Source: Brachionus koreanus (Eukaryota; Rotifera; Eurotatoria; Ploima; Brachionidae). Taken from it: a DNA stretch of 64,000 nucleotides. The translations under genes were made by a program, and so were the position numbers. The DNA is taken from the NCBI GenBank assembly GCA_016987375.1, contig PJRA01000509.1:1554014-1618013 (forward strand), given 5' to 3'. Shown here piece after piece: positions 12,480 through 24,766 of the stretch (position 1 is the first letter of the stretch; each line of letters begins with the position of its first letter). Under the pieces are notes generated by a model, which saw nothing but the letters and a program-made list of their open reading frames with translations, did not search any database and was not told the DNA's origin.

Positions 12480-13667
12480 TTTTTTTCTAGTTAATTCAAT
12501 TTTTAGTTATTTTTCAATCATTTATGCAATAGATTGTTTTTTTTTCTTATTCTCGGGTTTAAAACTAAAATTAAATTCAAAAATTTGATCTAATGTATTT
12601 CATAAATATTATTTGAAATATGAAGCTTTTTGTTATTTTAGACTTTTCAGTGAAAAATATCGACCTTTTAAAAATTACAAAAGAATGTTTTTATTTTCGT
12701 TTTATTTATTTTTTTTTAGAATTATTACTTAATAAACAGTTTCCAGTCACTTAATTTAGTCTAAACCTTGAATTTTTTTAAAATAAAATCAAAAGTAATC
12801 AATAGTTAAATGAAATAAATTTTATTCAATAATACATATCAGTTTAATAATGACAATATATACTAATTTTTTGAGATAATTTATCCCAATAATAAAATAA
12901 ATAGTGATGTAGGTTAGCTAAAATATGGTTTTTAATTTGATCTCCCAATAAAAAAGATAAATTATATTTAATAATAATAAAAATTAAAACTAGCTCTAAA
13001 TTAAAATCTATTTTCTAATTTTTACATTGAAAAAAACTGGTTTGAGATCAAGATCTAATAAAATCAAATAAAAATTTTTAGACTCAAAATTTAAAAAATT
13101 AAAAATTTGTTTAATTAATTGAATTTAGGTCAAAATTTAAAAGCTAAACCAACATCACTAAAGATAAAGTCAAAACTTATTTAAATATTAATTCATATTC
13201 ATTTATTTGAAATGATAATTTCTTATTTAAGTAAAATGTTATCATTATCAATTTTAATTTGATTTGTTAAGTTTTAAAACTTAAAAAAATATTTAGAAAA
13301 TATATTTAGATAAAATATATTAATTTTAAAAATGATTGTTTCTGTAATTTAATTTTTGAATTTAATCCGCAATTTAGAAGAAAAAATTAAACTAAAGAAA
13401 AATATTTTTTGATTTAATAATTAGTAATGTGTATTTTCATTGTCTAAATAAAAAGTTTAAATTATTTTTTCGACATAATGAACTTTGTGATCAAAATTTT
13501 TTCTTACAAATTTTTAAGAAGTTTTTTAAATGAAAATGCTTTATATTTTTTAATAATTTAACAAAATTATTTTAAATCCAATCAAAGTGTATATACTACA
13601 GTTACCATAGATAGGATCCTACTGTTTCCTATCTTTGCAAGTCTAGCTTGCTAGCTTGTTGTAACTC

Positions 13668-13686
13668 ATATTATTATTATTATTAT
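13668..13686. repeat. Short ATT microsatellite
   Basis: About six uninterrupted ATT units, next to a less AT-rich patch (13590-13665) containing the repeated word CTAGCTTG. Confidence 0.7.
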
Positions 13687-14303
13687 ATAAATCTCAATAA
13701 TTACCTTATTCCCTCGATTACACAAATATTTCTTTGGCTACATAAACTTAAATTAAACAACTGTTTTTGTTAAAGCTTGGTAAAATTGTTGGATTTTTTT
13801 GATAAAAATATAGAAAAAAATTGTAAAACGGAATTGATTTTGGAAATATTAAAAATTATGGAAAATTTAGCCAAAAGTGACAATGATAAATTTAAATTGA
13901 CATCATCATTAAGCATCATTGATGAAAGCATTTAATATGTTTTGATAATATTTACTTTTTGCATGATCATTTTTTTATAATCCAATTTGGAAAACATAAT
14001 GGAGCGTTTTTCTTTGTGTACAGTAATTTTTGTGCAAAATTTTACACTTCCCAAAAATAAAGATAAAATTGTTATTATTTTGTATGGTACAAAAAAATTA
14101 TTTTATCTTTTTTTTGTTCCATAATTTTTTTTAATCATAGTTCAGTAAAAATCTGAAATAACCAGAATTGTTCAAAAGTCAAAAGACTTAACAACTCAAG
14201 AGAGAAAAAAAGTCTTTTGACTTTACTTTATATTTTTTGTAAGTCAAATCAAAAAAACGTTAAAACGGATTTTTCTTGAGTTTTCCACAAGGTAAAACTT
14301 TAA

Positions 14304-14518
14304 TTAACACTAGAAGCACCAAGCATTTTTTCACGTTTTTTTAATTTGAAATTATTTTATAATAAAAACTATGACAATAAACTTATTTTTAAAGAAAATT
14401 TTAAAATCTACATAAATCAAAAAAGATATATTTATTTCAAAAATCCATTCAAAAGATACGAGGATTTAAAAAATTTTAAAACGAGTCATTTTGACTCGTT
14501 TGGCGCTTCTAGTGTTAA
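14304..14518 (+). mobile_element. TTAA-flanked MITE, subfamily A, complete
   Basis: 215 bp with TTAA at 14304-14307 and 14515-14518. The terminal inverted repeat is CACTAGAAGC...GCTTCTAGTG, perfect over 10 bp; the next bases (ACC inside the left end, GCC inside the inverted right end) are close. A hairpin ACGAGTCATTTTGACTCGT sits just inside the right end (14481-14499). A short open frame crosses it but is incidental. This is the reference copy for the partial elements at 54727 and 55855. Confidence 0.8.
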
Positions 14519-14767
14519 GAGAAAAAAATTCTATAAATTTATCGAATAATTTAATCTAATTAACTTTGACATTTAGTTTTTTAAATTAAAATTTCAACTT
14601 ATATAAAAATGTAATTAATTCAAAAGTTTGTTTTAATTTCAATTTTAAATATACAAAAAATTAATTAAAAATTCTTTTTAGTTTATTATTTAATAAAAAT
14701 TCAATTTATAATTTTTTAATAAATTTACAGATTAACATTTGAATCGATTGATTTTAATCATTTTCAT

Positions 14768-17700
14768 TCAAATTAATTGTGAGAAATTTTCATTCAAAGA
14801 TTGTTCTCTTAAATCATCATTATCATCATCATCAAATTCAAAATTTTCATCAAAAGAAATCGACTTACGAACCAGTGAATCTTTTGGCAAAGAGAAGCTA
14901 GTTGATTGCATGGGCTCATTGACAGAATACTTAAGACTCAAATCATTTTCGCTTTTTATTCCAACAAGCTTTTTTGTTTTTAACTGAGTCTGATTTGGAC
15001 TAATGGGAGGCTTGGTCAACAATCTATCATATTTTTTATTTTCTTCAATTAAAAATGAACGACTTGTGTCCAACCAATTCTGAAATGGAAGATCCATATC
15101 ATCCAATTTTTTCTCCATTGATTCATCCCTGTCACTAATACCACTAATATTGCTCAAATTAGCATTCTTTGCCACATTGTCAACCTCGGTCTCATCGCTT
15201 ATACTAGACGAAGTCTGATTTTTACTTTGTTTTTTTTTAACTCTTGTTATCACACAGTTTGATTTATCCGACTCAATTTGATTCAAAAAAGCCCTCAAAT
15301 AAATCTTATATTCTCCTTCTTCCTGAATGCCATTAATGGCTGCTATTGTGTCACTTGACTTCATGGTGCCACACAATTCATCATTAATGTAAATTTTATA
15401 GCCTGTTATTTCTAGAAACACATTTTTCGGATTATGGTTCCATTTCAGAGCGACACTTTTTTCATTCAATTTCTGTAGACGAACTTTAAGAGGCGGATGA
15501 ATTTGAATTTTGGGTTCAACGCTTTCTTCATCGGCCTTTTTGTATTTGAATTCGATTTCATCTTCTGGTTCCGATCTGGCCGCTTGTGATTCCAGTCTGT
15601 TGCACTTTTCCTCCAAAAGTTTGATCTTAAGAACCAAAGCTTCATTTTCAATTTTCATATTATTAGCTATGTCAGTCTGGGATTTTTCCACTTTACTTGA
15701 TGTGTCTAAATTTGCAATTTTTTTGATCAATTCGTTTATAATTTGAGCTGAATTTTGATTAAAATCAGCTAGTTCTAATTGAGCTTTTTTCAAGTCAGCC
15801 AAACCATGCTTAATACATTGAGCTTCTCTTTTAATTTTTTTATATTTTATGTACAAAATTTTAGGTCTAATAAATTTCGATTTTCTTAGTCGGTAGCCTC
15901 TGAAAGCTGCTTGAATTTTAGTGGCACACTGATCCTCTATTGTGTTGCTTACGGGCAAAGGAACTTTGATATTGTAAATGCTTTCAAATTCGGCATATTC
16001 TTTTTCTTGATCCATTTGTTTAAGCTGATTTTTGAATTCGCGTAAATTTTTTTCTCGTTGAGCTCTCATTTCTTGACGTTGCTTTTGAATCTTGGAATGT
16101 ATTTCCATGGATAAAATGGACACATCTTCTTTTTTGTCCAAATTTTCCTCAACACATTTCTCTTGTTGATTTGTTTTAGAAGTTTTGGCAAAGTTCTCCA
16201 ATCTTTTTTCCAAACTTGACGGCATTATGGTGTACGAATTTTTAGATTCTGGCTTGGAATCGGTGAATTTAGCAGGTGAATATGTGTTTCTTATCTTCAA
16301 TGGCGTGTTTGAAGCTGACTTAGAATTATTGATTTTTTTGGTCAAATTTGTTTTGGTTGGAGTTTTTTTGAAAAAGCTCAAATCTTCTTGAGTTTTGCTT
16401 CGCTTTCGAAGTCGAGTAGTTCGATTTTCATTTACTTTAACCGGCTTGTTTAGACTGTACTGACGAGACTGAGCCTTGAGGAAATTTTTCTGCTGTGGTA
16501 TTTTCTGACTATCAGTAGTTTTAGCTCTGTTTCGGACCACCCTTTGTCTCATTTCTTCCAGCTCTTCACCGCTCACTTCTGAGAATTCGGATATTTGCTT
16601 ATAAAAAGCGTTCGTATCCAAAGGCTTTATAGGTCTGTTATCATACTCCAAATATTTGCTTTTCCTTTCACGATCCGAATCCGTATCCGGATCGGTCCTT
16701 GAATTAACATAGCTCGAGTTTTTGAGTCGATTGAACAGCTTTAGATCTTTGTTGATCGAGTCTGTTGATGAGTAATAATTATTGACCATAATATTGTGGT
16801 AATCGGATATGAGATCACTAGTGTGAGCCTCGCTGCTTTCTCTGACTGTATCTAGACTGGCTTTCACTGAACACGGCTCTGTTTTCGTAATTTGAAGAGA
16901 CTTGATAAATATCGAATTATCAATAAACTGAGGAAATTTAAAAAAAAATTTACTTCTGTACTCAATGAAAAACTTTCTATTAAGTACTCTATAAGTGATG
17001 TATTTTGACCTGGTTTGAATGATCTCCCTTTTCCTTGACTATGAAGCCACTCAGCTTTTTGACTAATAAAATTATAGATGGTAAATAAAAGGTAAAAATT
17101 TTATTTAAAAATGCGTTTTTTAGTAATAAACGCAATAAATTGGTATCCAAGTTAAATAAATTATTAAAAAAAAAAATTACTGTTCTTTTTGCGTAATAGA
17201 AATTCCATCCAATGTTTGCAGGTTTACACACCAGTTCAGAACAAATGGTCTGTAGTCAAGGAATCTGTCAGTAAAACAAGGTTAAGGCGCTTATTTAAAA
17301 AAAAAAAAAAAATTTCAAAATAATTTTCAAAAGGATATTAGTTTGAATAAGAAACACAAGGGTTGTTGTTTAAGCTGAGATTTTCGAGTCCAGTCAATGG
17401 GTGTAGGTAAGACACTTCGTTCAAATCATCAATTGAATTGTAAGACAAGTGCAGATTTTTAACCGATACTGACAAAAAATTTGGAAAGTTTTTTAAAGAA
17501 ACTATGTCATTGCCTGTCAAATTTAGTGTCTTAAATTCAAATATTTAATAAAATTTAAAATATATTTTAACTGCTCACATGTAATTTTGTCAACAAGCGC
17601 AAATCACTCAAGCTACACACTGAATTTTCACTTGCATCCAAATATTCAAGATTTATGTTAGATTTAAGTGCATCCAAACTCTTTAAAAATTAAAATTCTA

Positions 17701-18157
17701 AATTGAATTTAGGAGTTTTAAATTTTAACTTTGATTTGGTTTCCGGAGATATTTAGCCAGCTCAAATTTTTCAAATGTTTAAATGGTTCTAAATCGATCA
17801 ATGAGTTATTAAGTAAATTAACATACTCAAGGTTGATTAGCTGAGAAATTGATTTAATTTCAACTAAGCGATTATTGCCAAGTGACAACTAGATCAAAAA
17901 CAATTTAGAATGACTTGAATATAATCGAAAGGTAAATTGCTTACATTTTTCAAATTATAAAATTTGTCTAGATTTTCCAGCTTGCTCAAAAAATTATTGT
18001 CTAAACAAATTGTTTGGACAAAGCTTTCTACAGACTCATCATCTTCTTCTTCTATCAAAACTTCCTCTTGATTATTTAGAACTATTGAATTCAAATATTG
18101 TCTCAAAAATAGATAATCGATTTTTTTCAAATTTTTATTAGACAAATCAACTTTCAT
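14768..18157 (-). CDS. CEP97: CEP97-like centrosomal LRR-IQ protein
   Basis: Seven exons, transcribed 18157-17945, 17888-17730, 17680-17579, 17529-17339, 17270-17181, 17062-16954 and 16900-14768, give 998 aa with every phase closing. CEP97 works with CP110 to cap centrioles and restrain ciliogenesis. Residues 1-230 are leucine-rich repeats ([20 protein letters not shown]), then the diagnostic stretch [18 protein letters not shown] and [18 protein letters not shown]. An IQ motif ([15 protein letters not shown]) lies near residue 615, a coiled coil follows, and a fibronectin-III-like domain lies near 755-845. Intron 4 is a U12-type AT-AC intron. The acceptor of the last intron is ambiguous (16900 or 16927). 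Human CEP97 is shorter (about 865 aa) and, as far as I recall, lacks FN3. Confidence 0.88.
17271..17338 (-). other. U12-type AT-AC intron in CEP97
   Basis: 68-bp intron with donor ATATCCTTTT (a perfect minor-spliceosome 5' site), branch-point CCTTAAC at 17287-17281 with the branch adenosine about 11 nt from the acceptor, and 3' end TTTTAC. No GT-AG pair keeps the frame. Using AT-AC yields [20 protein letters not shown], which matches the length of the corresponding human CEP97 segment. Confidence 0.85.
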
Positions 18158-21100
18158 TTTATTTTATAAAAAATATTTAAAGAGCTCGACTATATTTTTT
18201 TTTGCTTTACATACACAAATGGTTGAAATTTGTTAATTTAAAATTTTTCAATATTCATTAAAATTTTTTCAAATATAATTTCTAAGCACCTTTTAATAAA
18301 ATAACTAAGTCAATTTTAAAGCAAAAATTTCGAGTGAAATTGTTTAATCGACTTAGAAACAGGGATATGAATCATATATTAAGTAACAAGTGAATGTCAA
18401 AACCAAATTGCCAAATGTGCCTATATTCAATGCGAATAAATTCTTTCTGAACACATTTTTTTTTTCATTTTCATCTAGTAATTTTTGACTTCTCTTCTGG
18501 GCACATTTTTTGACTAAAGAGCTTTTGGTTATTTTGGTTATTTTAAATTATTACTACATGCTCTATTCAAAATTTCTAACTAATTTAAAATCATGTTTCA
18601 AATGAACTGAAACATATGGGCTCATATAACGCTTTCTTGCCACATTTACAAATAATTAATTTTAAAAATTTACCATTTATTAAATTTTAGTGCTTTTATA
18701 AACAAATTTTTTTTCTCTAAATAAAATTTTTATTTTATTTTTAATGCTTTTTTCAGTATATATATTTTTTTAGTCAAACTTTAAAATATAATTTTTACTG
18801 TATAATTTATTGTAAAATCTTTTTTTTTTATTTTTTAAAAAGATCTTTTAGAAAAATTATGGCTGATAATATATCATTCAAATCAAAACCTGGATGGTGT
18901 TTTTATAAATTTTCAGTTACCATTTAAAGATTTTAGCAATTAGTCTTTTTATTTAATAATAAAATAACTAAAATTCTTTTTCAAAAATATTTAAAAGCTC
19001 TTTTTAAAAATTTTATATTTTTTTATTTGAATATTTATCTGGCTATTATATTCCAATCCAATATTCATTGTTTAATAGAATATCTATTAGATTAAAGGCT
19101 GTTAAAGTCTATCTTTAAGTAAGAAAAAATACAAAAATAAAAATCGAAAAACTTAAATATAATAAGAGCTTTATAAAAATAATATTGAAAAATTTTGTTT
19201 CTAGAAAGAATTTTAGGTTTTATTTATTTATCAGTCTTTTCTTTATCAAAGCTACTAATTGAATATTTAGGTAAAACTAGTAAGCTAGATTAGTTAAACC
19301 TTTGTTCTTTTTTACCTAGATCGATTACTGCTTTACAAAGTGTTTATTCTTTTGACGTTTATTCTGTTTAAAAGAATCTTTTTTTTTGGGTTCATTATTG
19401 ATCTTAGCTTTACAAAACTTGCATCTAATTTATCACTTCAAGTTAATAAGAAATTATTTTCAATAAAAAGAATGTTCTATCTTGTAACTTGAGTAAAGGC
19501 TAGGCTTTTTATGAAGTTTTTTTAACAAAAGACAAGCCTGAGCAAAAGAAGATTGAGAGCGGATTGAAAACTACAAATTATTGAATTGATTAGTAAAGGT
19601 GGATCTGATCAGAAATCTGGTGAATAGATCAGAAAAAAGTATTATGCAGCCGCGTCAAAAGGAAAAAGCATTCAGAAGAATCCAGGAAAAGCCCAGAAAG
19701 AAAGTTTCCATGCTCACCTTTTTCTAAAACAGGGTAGTTAAGCATTGTAATAAGTTGGCAGAAAATGTTGTGAAATATAAGTCAACGTGAACTTTCAAAA
19801 TGGTTTTAGATAAGTTTAATTGGCTGCTACAGCGCCACACTACTTGTGACGGGCTCAGACACTGAATGTTAGGTATCGCAACAAGAACTCCTACTACAAC
19901 TAAGAACATTTAAATAGAATGAAATTAAAAATTTATCTCACTATTTTTAAAAATTATTTTATTCATTAGTTTGAATTCTTATTCAGATATTTTTTTCTGA
20001 TATTTGGTCATTAAACCTTTTGCTACAATTTTAAGATTTGAAAATAAAATTTTGAAAAAATAAAAAATCAAAAAAGCTTTTTACAGTTTTATTAATTCAA
20101 ACACAACATCAAACTTTAAGTCAGAAAAAGAATTCTAAAACAGAATGAAACAAAAAAAAATAAAAAAAAAAGCTATTTGTACAATTTTCTTCACTGTTTT
20201 AGGACCTCGTTATCCAAAATAAAATAAAAAAAAAATGTTTTTTTTTGTTAATTTTGAAAATTTTGAATTTTTTTTGTTAAATTTTTTTGATACTTTTCGT
20301 AAAGAAATTTATCATTTGAAATTAACCATCATCACTGAACCATAACATGAACACAATGACCATCTTCATAATTGAAAATTGCGCCAAACAATTTTCTCCC
20401 AATCTAAAAACTATAATTTTTTTTATTTATATTCTTGCTTTTATATATACGTCGAATAATTTCAATATGTTGTCGTGCTATTAATTAGAACAAACGAACA
20501 CTTAGATGTTGTGAGTAACAACGAGAAAGCTCGATGCAAAAATAAATGTTTAGTCTAGTCAGTCTGGCCGATATTTGAAACAAGCCCTAAATTTCGCTAT
20601 ATATATCTATATATATTCGTGTCTACATCTAATTTCAATTGAATTTTTTCTTTAGCCCAATGAAAAATGATTTGGAATTTAGCTTTGTATGACTAGACGA
20701 AATTTTATCGACTGAAATGAGCACAAAATCGGGTTAATTTATACACATAAAATTTTTAACCCAATTTTGTTTATAAGAGCTTAATAGACGAAAATTAAAT
20801 AGACCGGATAGACTGTCTAGGCTTTTTTTAATCATATATTTATTTTGAAATAAACATGTTGCTATAAAATAAAAATCGATTTTTCAGTCTGAGTGTTTTT
20901 TTTATATTTTAAAATGTATTGATTTTTAATCGATAATAGAGCGCCTAATTTCATTTGATTAATTAGTTAACTGAATAGTCTAAGCAGATGTCGTTGACCT
21001 GGACTATCTAATTTAATAATTAACGGCCTGAGAACTTTCAGACATTTTGAAAAATTTCAGAGTCTTTTTCCATTAATTTTATAGAATTGAATTGAAATTT

Positions 21101-23574
21101 TAATTAAAACTATTTCTAAAACAGCTGCTATTCTTCAGGACAGCGTTTATTTATGATAAGCTTATTTTTTAAATTTTTCTGAATTTTTTTCCTGGACAGA
21201 CTAAATTAAGATATTTTATTCGGCTAAAGATAAGAGAAAAATAATGAAATTATCAGGCTTAATGTACAGACCCAGAAAAGAATAATTATGATGTCCTAAT
21301 GTTGAAAAAATATTGTTTTTTCTGATAAATAAATAAAATATTTTCTTATGTTTATCAGATATTTTTAATTTTTAGTACACTATATAAATAAACGATAAAT
21401 TTTTGCTTGAATGATTAGGAAACTGAAAAGAAAATGCTGCTGGGATTGAAACTAGACTGTTTAAATTATTATATCTATTCAGTAAACACCGCGATGATGA
21501 TGTAAATATAAAAAAAAAAGTTATAACTTTTGTTATAAATTTCTTATTAAAAATTTTCATTTTTGTAAATACCTAAAAATTTAGTCCATAAAGAGCATCT
21601 ACGTTTTAAATTAAGAAAAATAATGATTTTTTAAAAGGACACATGGAATGAATTATTATTTGATTTTCAAATTAGTAGAATTTGAAAAAAAAAGCCGAAT
21701 TTGTTTAAATTGTTTTATTTATTGACTTAGGAAATTATTTGACGACAAAAGTTTAGCTTTAAATTTTAAATTTAGATCAAGTGATTAATTTAGCCACATT
21801 TGGGACTTATTTTTGAACTATAAAGAAACTTCACAATGTACTTAAAATTCTTGTGGTTATCAATTAACCCAGAATTTTAAATCGTTATTTTGGTGAAATT
21901 ATGGCAAACATATCTGATCATTTATTTTAAATTTTAAAATTCTCATCGTAGTGATAGTTATTACTAATTGCTTCTTCTCTTAAAAATTAGGGTTAGTCAA
22001 AAAATTTTGCTATTTTTTAACTTTTTTCAATTTATCAATTAAAAAAGCAATAATCAGCTAATCTTCAAATTATAAACCATTATGCTCAATAATCTTTAGC
22101 CATCTTTAAGTATAGACCTATTGAATGGCTAGTGTACCTGATCCTTTCTTCCTCTATAGGCTCGTAAGACCACTATTAAATTTTCAAAATAAATTTTGTA
22201 GCCTTCTTAATTTAAGCTGATTTTCATTTACTACAAGACATATTTAACAAGTTATTGCCGATTAACCTTTTTTCTAATGATGACGTAGAAATACTAAAAT
22301 TTCAAAATTTTCATCAAAAAGTTCTCATTTTATTTTCAAATTATTATTGCTTAATGGCTAATTATATATATTATTTTAGTAGAATTTCTTAATCTAGCAC
22401 TAATTTTACTTTAATTCCAGGAAAAATTCATAATTTTGCCAAAAAATATTATTTCATTTAAATTTTCAAAGTAATTTTGTAAATTCCTATTAAAATTTCT
22501 GAGAAAAAAATTTTTGTTTTGCTATTTTTAGAGGCAATCAATAAATCGATACTTTTTGTCCGAGAAACAATATTATTTTCTCAACTTATTCAATGTTTAA
22601 AGATTATTTTAAATTTTTTTCCACAGATTAGTAAAATTTGAAAAAAATTCATTTGTGAACACATTATTGTAATTGCTTTACATAAAATATCATCAACAAT
22701 ACCTTAAAAATACTATGATACTATTATAAGTTCAAGACCTTAGCCAGGAAAGAAAAAAGTCTCTAGATTTGTTTTGAATTCAAAATAATTAATTAATTTT
22801 TTTAGTTTAATTTTATTTGGCAATGTGAAATTTTAGTACAAAAAGGAAAAACTATATAATTTTTTTTCTATTTGTGCAAAAATGACTCTGCAAACAGTAG
22901 ATTATTGTACAAAATTTTGTATGAACTATTTCTAAGCTCTGCAAATACTTTCTTATTTTCTGTAAAATGGGCATCATTAAAAAAACATAAGATAAAATTT
23001 GTATAGCTGTTTGTTTTCTTTTTTATTCTGTAATTTTTGTACTGAAATATCACACCGCCTCTTATTTTTATTTTATTTTTAAATGTACAAAGAATTTTTT
23101 TTGATACCATTGAAAAATAATGAAAACGAAGTAAAATTAGTGCTTTATTCAGAAATTTAATCAATATAAAATTAACCTGCCAAATGAAATAGTTAGACAT
23201 GTCATTTTGAAGAGAATTCAATTACGTCGTAACTATATAATAAAATAAACGGTTTATTTTTATTTGAGGTTATAAAGAATTGCAAAATATCTAACCTTTA
23301 AAAAAAGGCAAAAGTTTTTGACTAGACATAATTCTTTCATTATTAGCTATAGTAAGTCCTAGTCTCATTGCAATGTATTTAGAACCTAATTAGGATTTTT
23401 CAATTTTAAATAAATTAGGAAAATTTTCACAAAATTTTATTCAAATACCAGACAAATCTTTATGAAACAATAAAAGTTTTAACAATACTTAAAAAAGAAG
23501 TTAACTAAAAAACGTTTTTCTATAAAAGAGTCTTAAATTTCTTGGTGCTTTTTAATCAATAAATAAAATGATCT
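18158..23574. other. Long non-coding interval
   Basis: 5.4 kb without a gene I can support. A patch at about 19510-19910 is less AT-rich and reads like decayed coding sequence on the plus strand. The area 20470-20640 has a TATATATATCTA run. Small open frames at 19724-19909, 21372-21560 and 22868-23221 (all -) are unconvincing. Confidence 0.5.
19510..19910 (+). pseudogene. Possible decayed coding remnant
   Basis: GC and codon texture rise above the surroundings. Broken plus-strand frames read ELISKGGSDQKSGE, stop, IRKKYYAAASKGKSIQKN, then in a shifted frame KHCNKLAENVVKYKST, stop, and WLLQRHTTCDGLRH. Several stops and at least one frameshift interrupt it. I cannot name the source; a dead transposon gene is the obvious guess. 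Nothing functional is implied. Confidence 0.3.
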
Positions 23575-24746
23575 CTAATAAATTTGAGCAACTGATTCAA
23601 GTGTTGAACCAAACAAATACTTCCATGAAATGGGTATTCTCCACTGAGATGGCTTAATAATTAAAAATTTTATTTTTATTTTTTTTTATAATTTAAGAAA
23701 TAAGCTAACTTTATTCATATAATTTTTCCATTCATTAAAATAATTGACTAGCTGAAACGCTTCTGGAATGTTGTTGCCTTCGTGAGCAAAAACCAACAAA
23801 ACACTTGAGTTCAAAACTTTTTCTTTGCTTGTTTTGTAGAATTTTTGTGATATTCCACCACCGGGTATAAAAAATTCCGAGCTTGAACCTTGATCATTGC
23901 TTATATTGCCGTTGTGGTCAATTCTTTTCTCCAATATTTTCCAATTCAAGCCTTCAAATAGTTTTTTATTTGATTCTTCAGTTGTCAAATAGCGACATTG
24001 GACACCAGTTAACTGAGAATCTAAACGCTCGTATGCATGAGAGCTTGTCAAGCAAACACTTTCCTTGAATTTTTCCTGTTTAATAAAATCGGTCAAAATT
24101 TGTACAAATTGGTTTCGTTTTCCTTTCAATAAGGGTGATCTTTGCTGCATTAAAACTAACTTCAATTTCGAATTTTCGTATACTTTAAATTTATTTTAAG
24201 ACAAAGAATTTTTTTTCATCGATAAAAATTACGTTCACAGCTGAGACTTATGTCAGATGAGTTCTGAACAAACGCATTATGACCAACAATCGGTTGAACC
24301 AAATTGCTAATAAAGTATCCACATTTTTGAGTATTAGACAAAGAGGAAATTAACAAGTCAACGGCCAATTGACCAATGTTACCAACGCTAACACTAGCAA
24401 ATACAAAAGTATATTCGGACCAGTCCGTTTCTGGGTTCATTTTTACGAATTTATTTTCCATTACGGTAAAATTCTGCTTATCTAAATCCTAAAATAAACT
24501 AAAATATAAGCAAATTAAACAAGTCTATATTTGAGTACCTGTGGATCAGCATTTTTATCAGGTACTAAAGCGCATTTTTCAGTATCAATTATGCCTGAGT
24601 CAAATAATTTTGGATCATCTTTGTCAATTATTTCCCTAATTAACATTGAAAGTATGAGAATATGAGACTTTTGCCTAGAAAGATTCTTACCATGAACAGT
24701 CATAAACTTTAGTGGGAGTATGCATTTTAGATATTGAGGATCCCAT
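23575..24746 (-). CDS. PSMG2: Proteasome assembly chaperone 2, N-terminally extended
   Basis: Five exons (24746-24691, 24635-24539, 24488-24233, 24182-23710, 23652-23575) with introns of 50-57 bp give 319 aa. PSMG2 pairs with PSMG1 to build the 20S proteasome alpha ring. Recognisable blocks are SVSVGNIGQLAVDLLIS, SSHAYERLDSQL, RYLTTEESNKKLF, FFIPGGGISQKFY and the C-terminal RIPISWKYLFGS. The human protein (264 aa) begins about where MENKF (ATG 24461) lies here. Two upstream exons continue in phase and open with MGSSISK, a possible N-myristoylation signal. Translation from 24461 alone would give a 259-aa, human-like form. An acceptor (GATTTCAG) lies 20 nt before the upstream ATG. Confidence 0.85.
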
Positions 24747-24766
24747 TTTAAGAGGTATCTGTCTAA

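Larger units (their letters stand above)
12480..14767. other. Non-coding interval between convergent genes
   Basis: About 2.3 kb between the 3' ends of vigilin (+) and CEP97 (-). It holds a complete MITE (14304-14518), an ATT microsatellite at about 13668-13686 and otherwise AT-rich DNA without coding signal. Confidence 0.6.

Noticed and set aside
14346..14549. 67-codon plus-strand open frame
   Set aside because: It lies almost wholly inside a MITE and its composition is that of the repeat, not of a protein.
17287..17338. A GT-AG solution for CEP97 intron 4
   Set aside because: Every GT donor near PCVSYS combined with the AG at 17265-17266 shifts the frame or creates a stop; only AT-AC restores the conserved reading.
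19724..19909. Minus-strand frame with a signal-peptide-like start (MFLVVVGVLVAIPNIQC)
   Set aside because: It overlaps the decayed plus-strand coding-like block, which explains the composition better; no downstream exon is seen.
21372..21560. 62-codon minus-strand frame with hydrophobic N-terminus and an AG 14 nt before its ATG
   Set aside because: Could be a small secreted peptide, but no processing sites, cysteine pattern or second exon support it.
22868..23221. 117-codon minus-strand frame
   Set aside because: It opens from a TTG, its content is Lys/Phe/Ile-rich and typical of translated AT-rich DNA, and no family is recognised.
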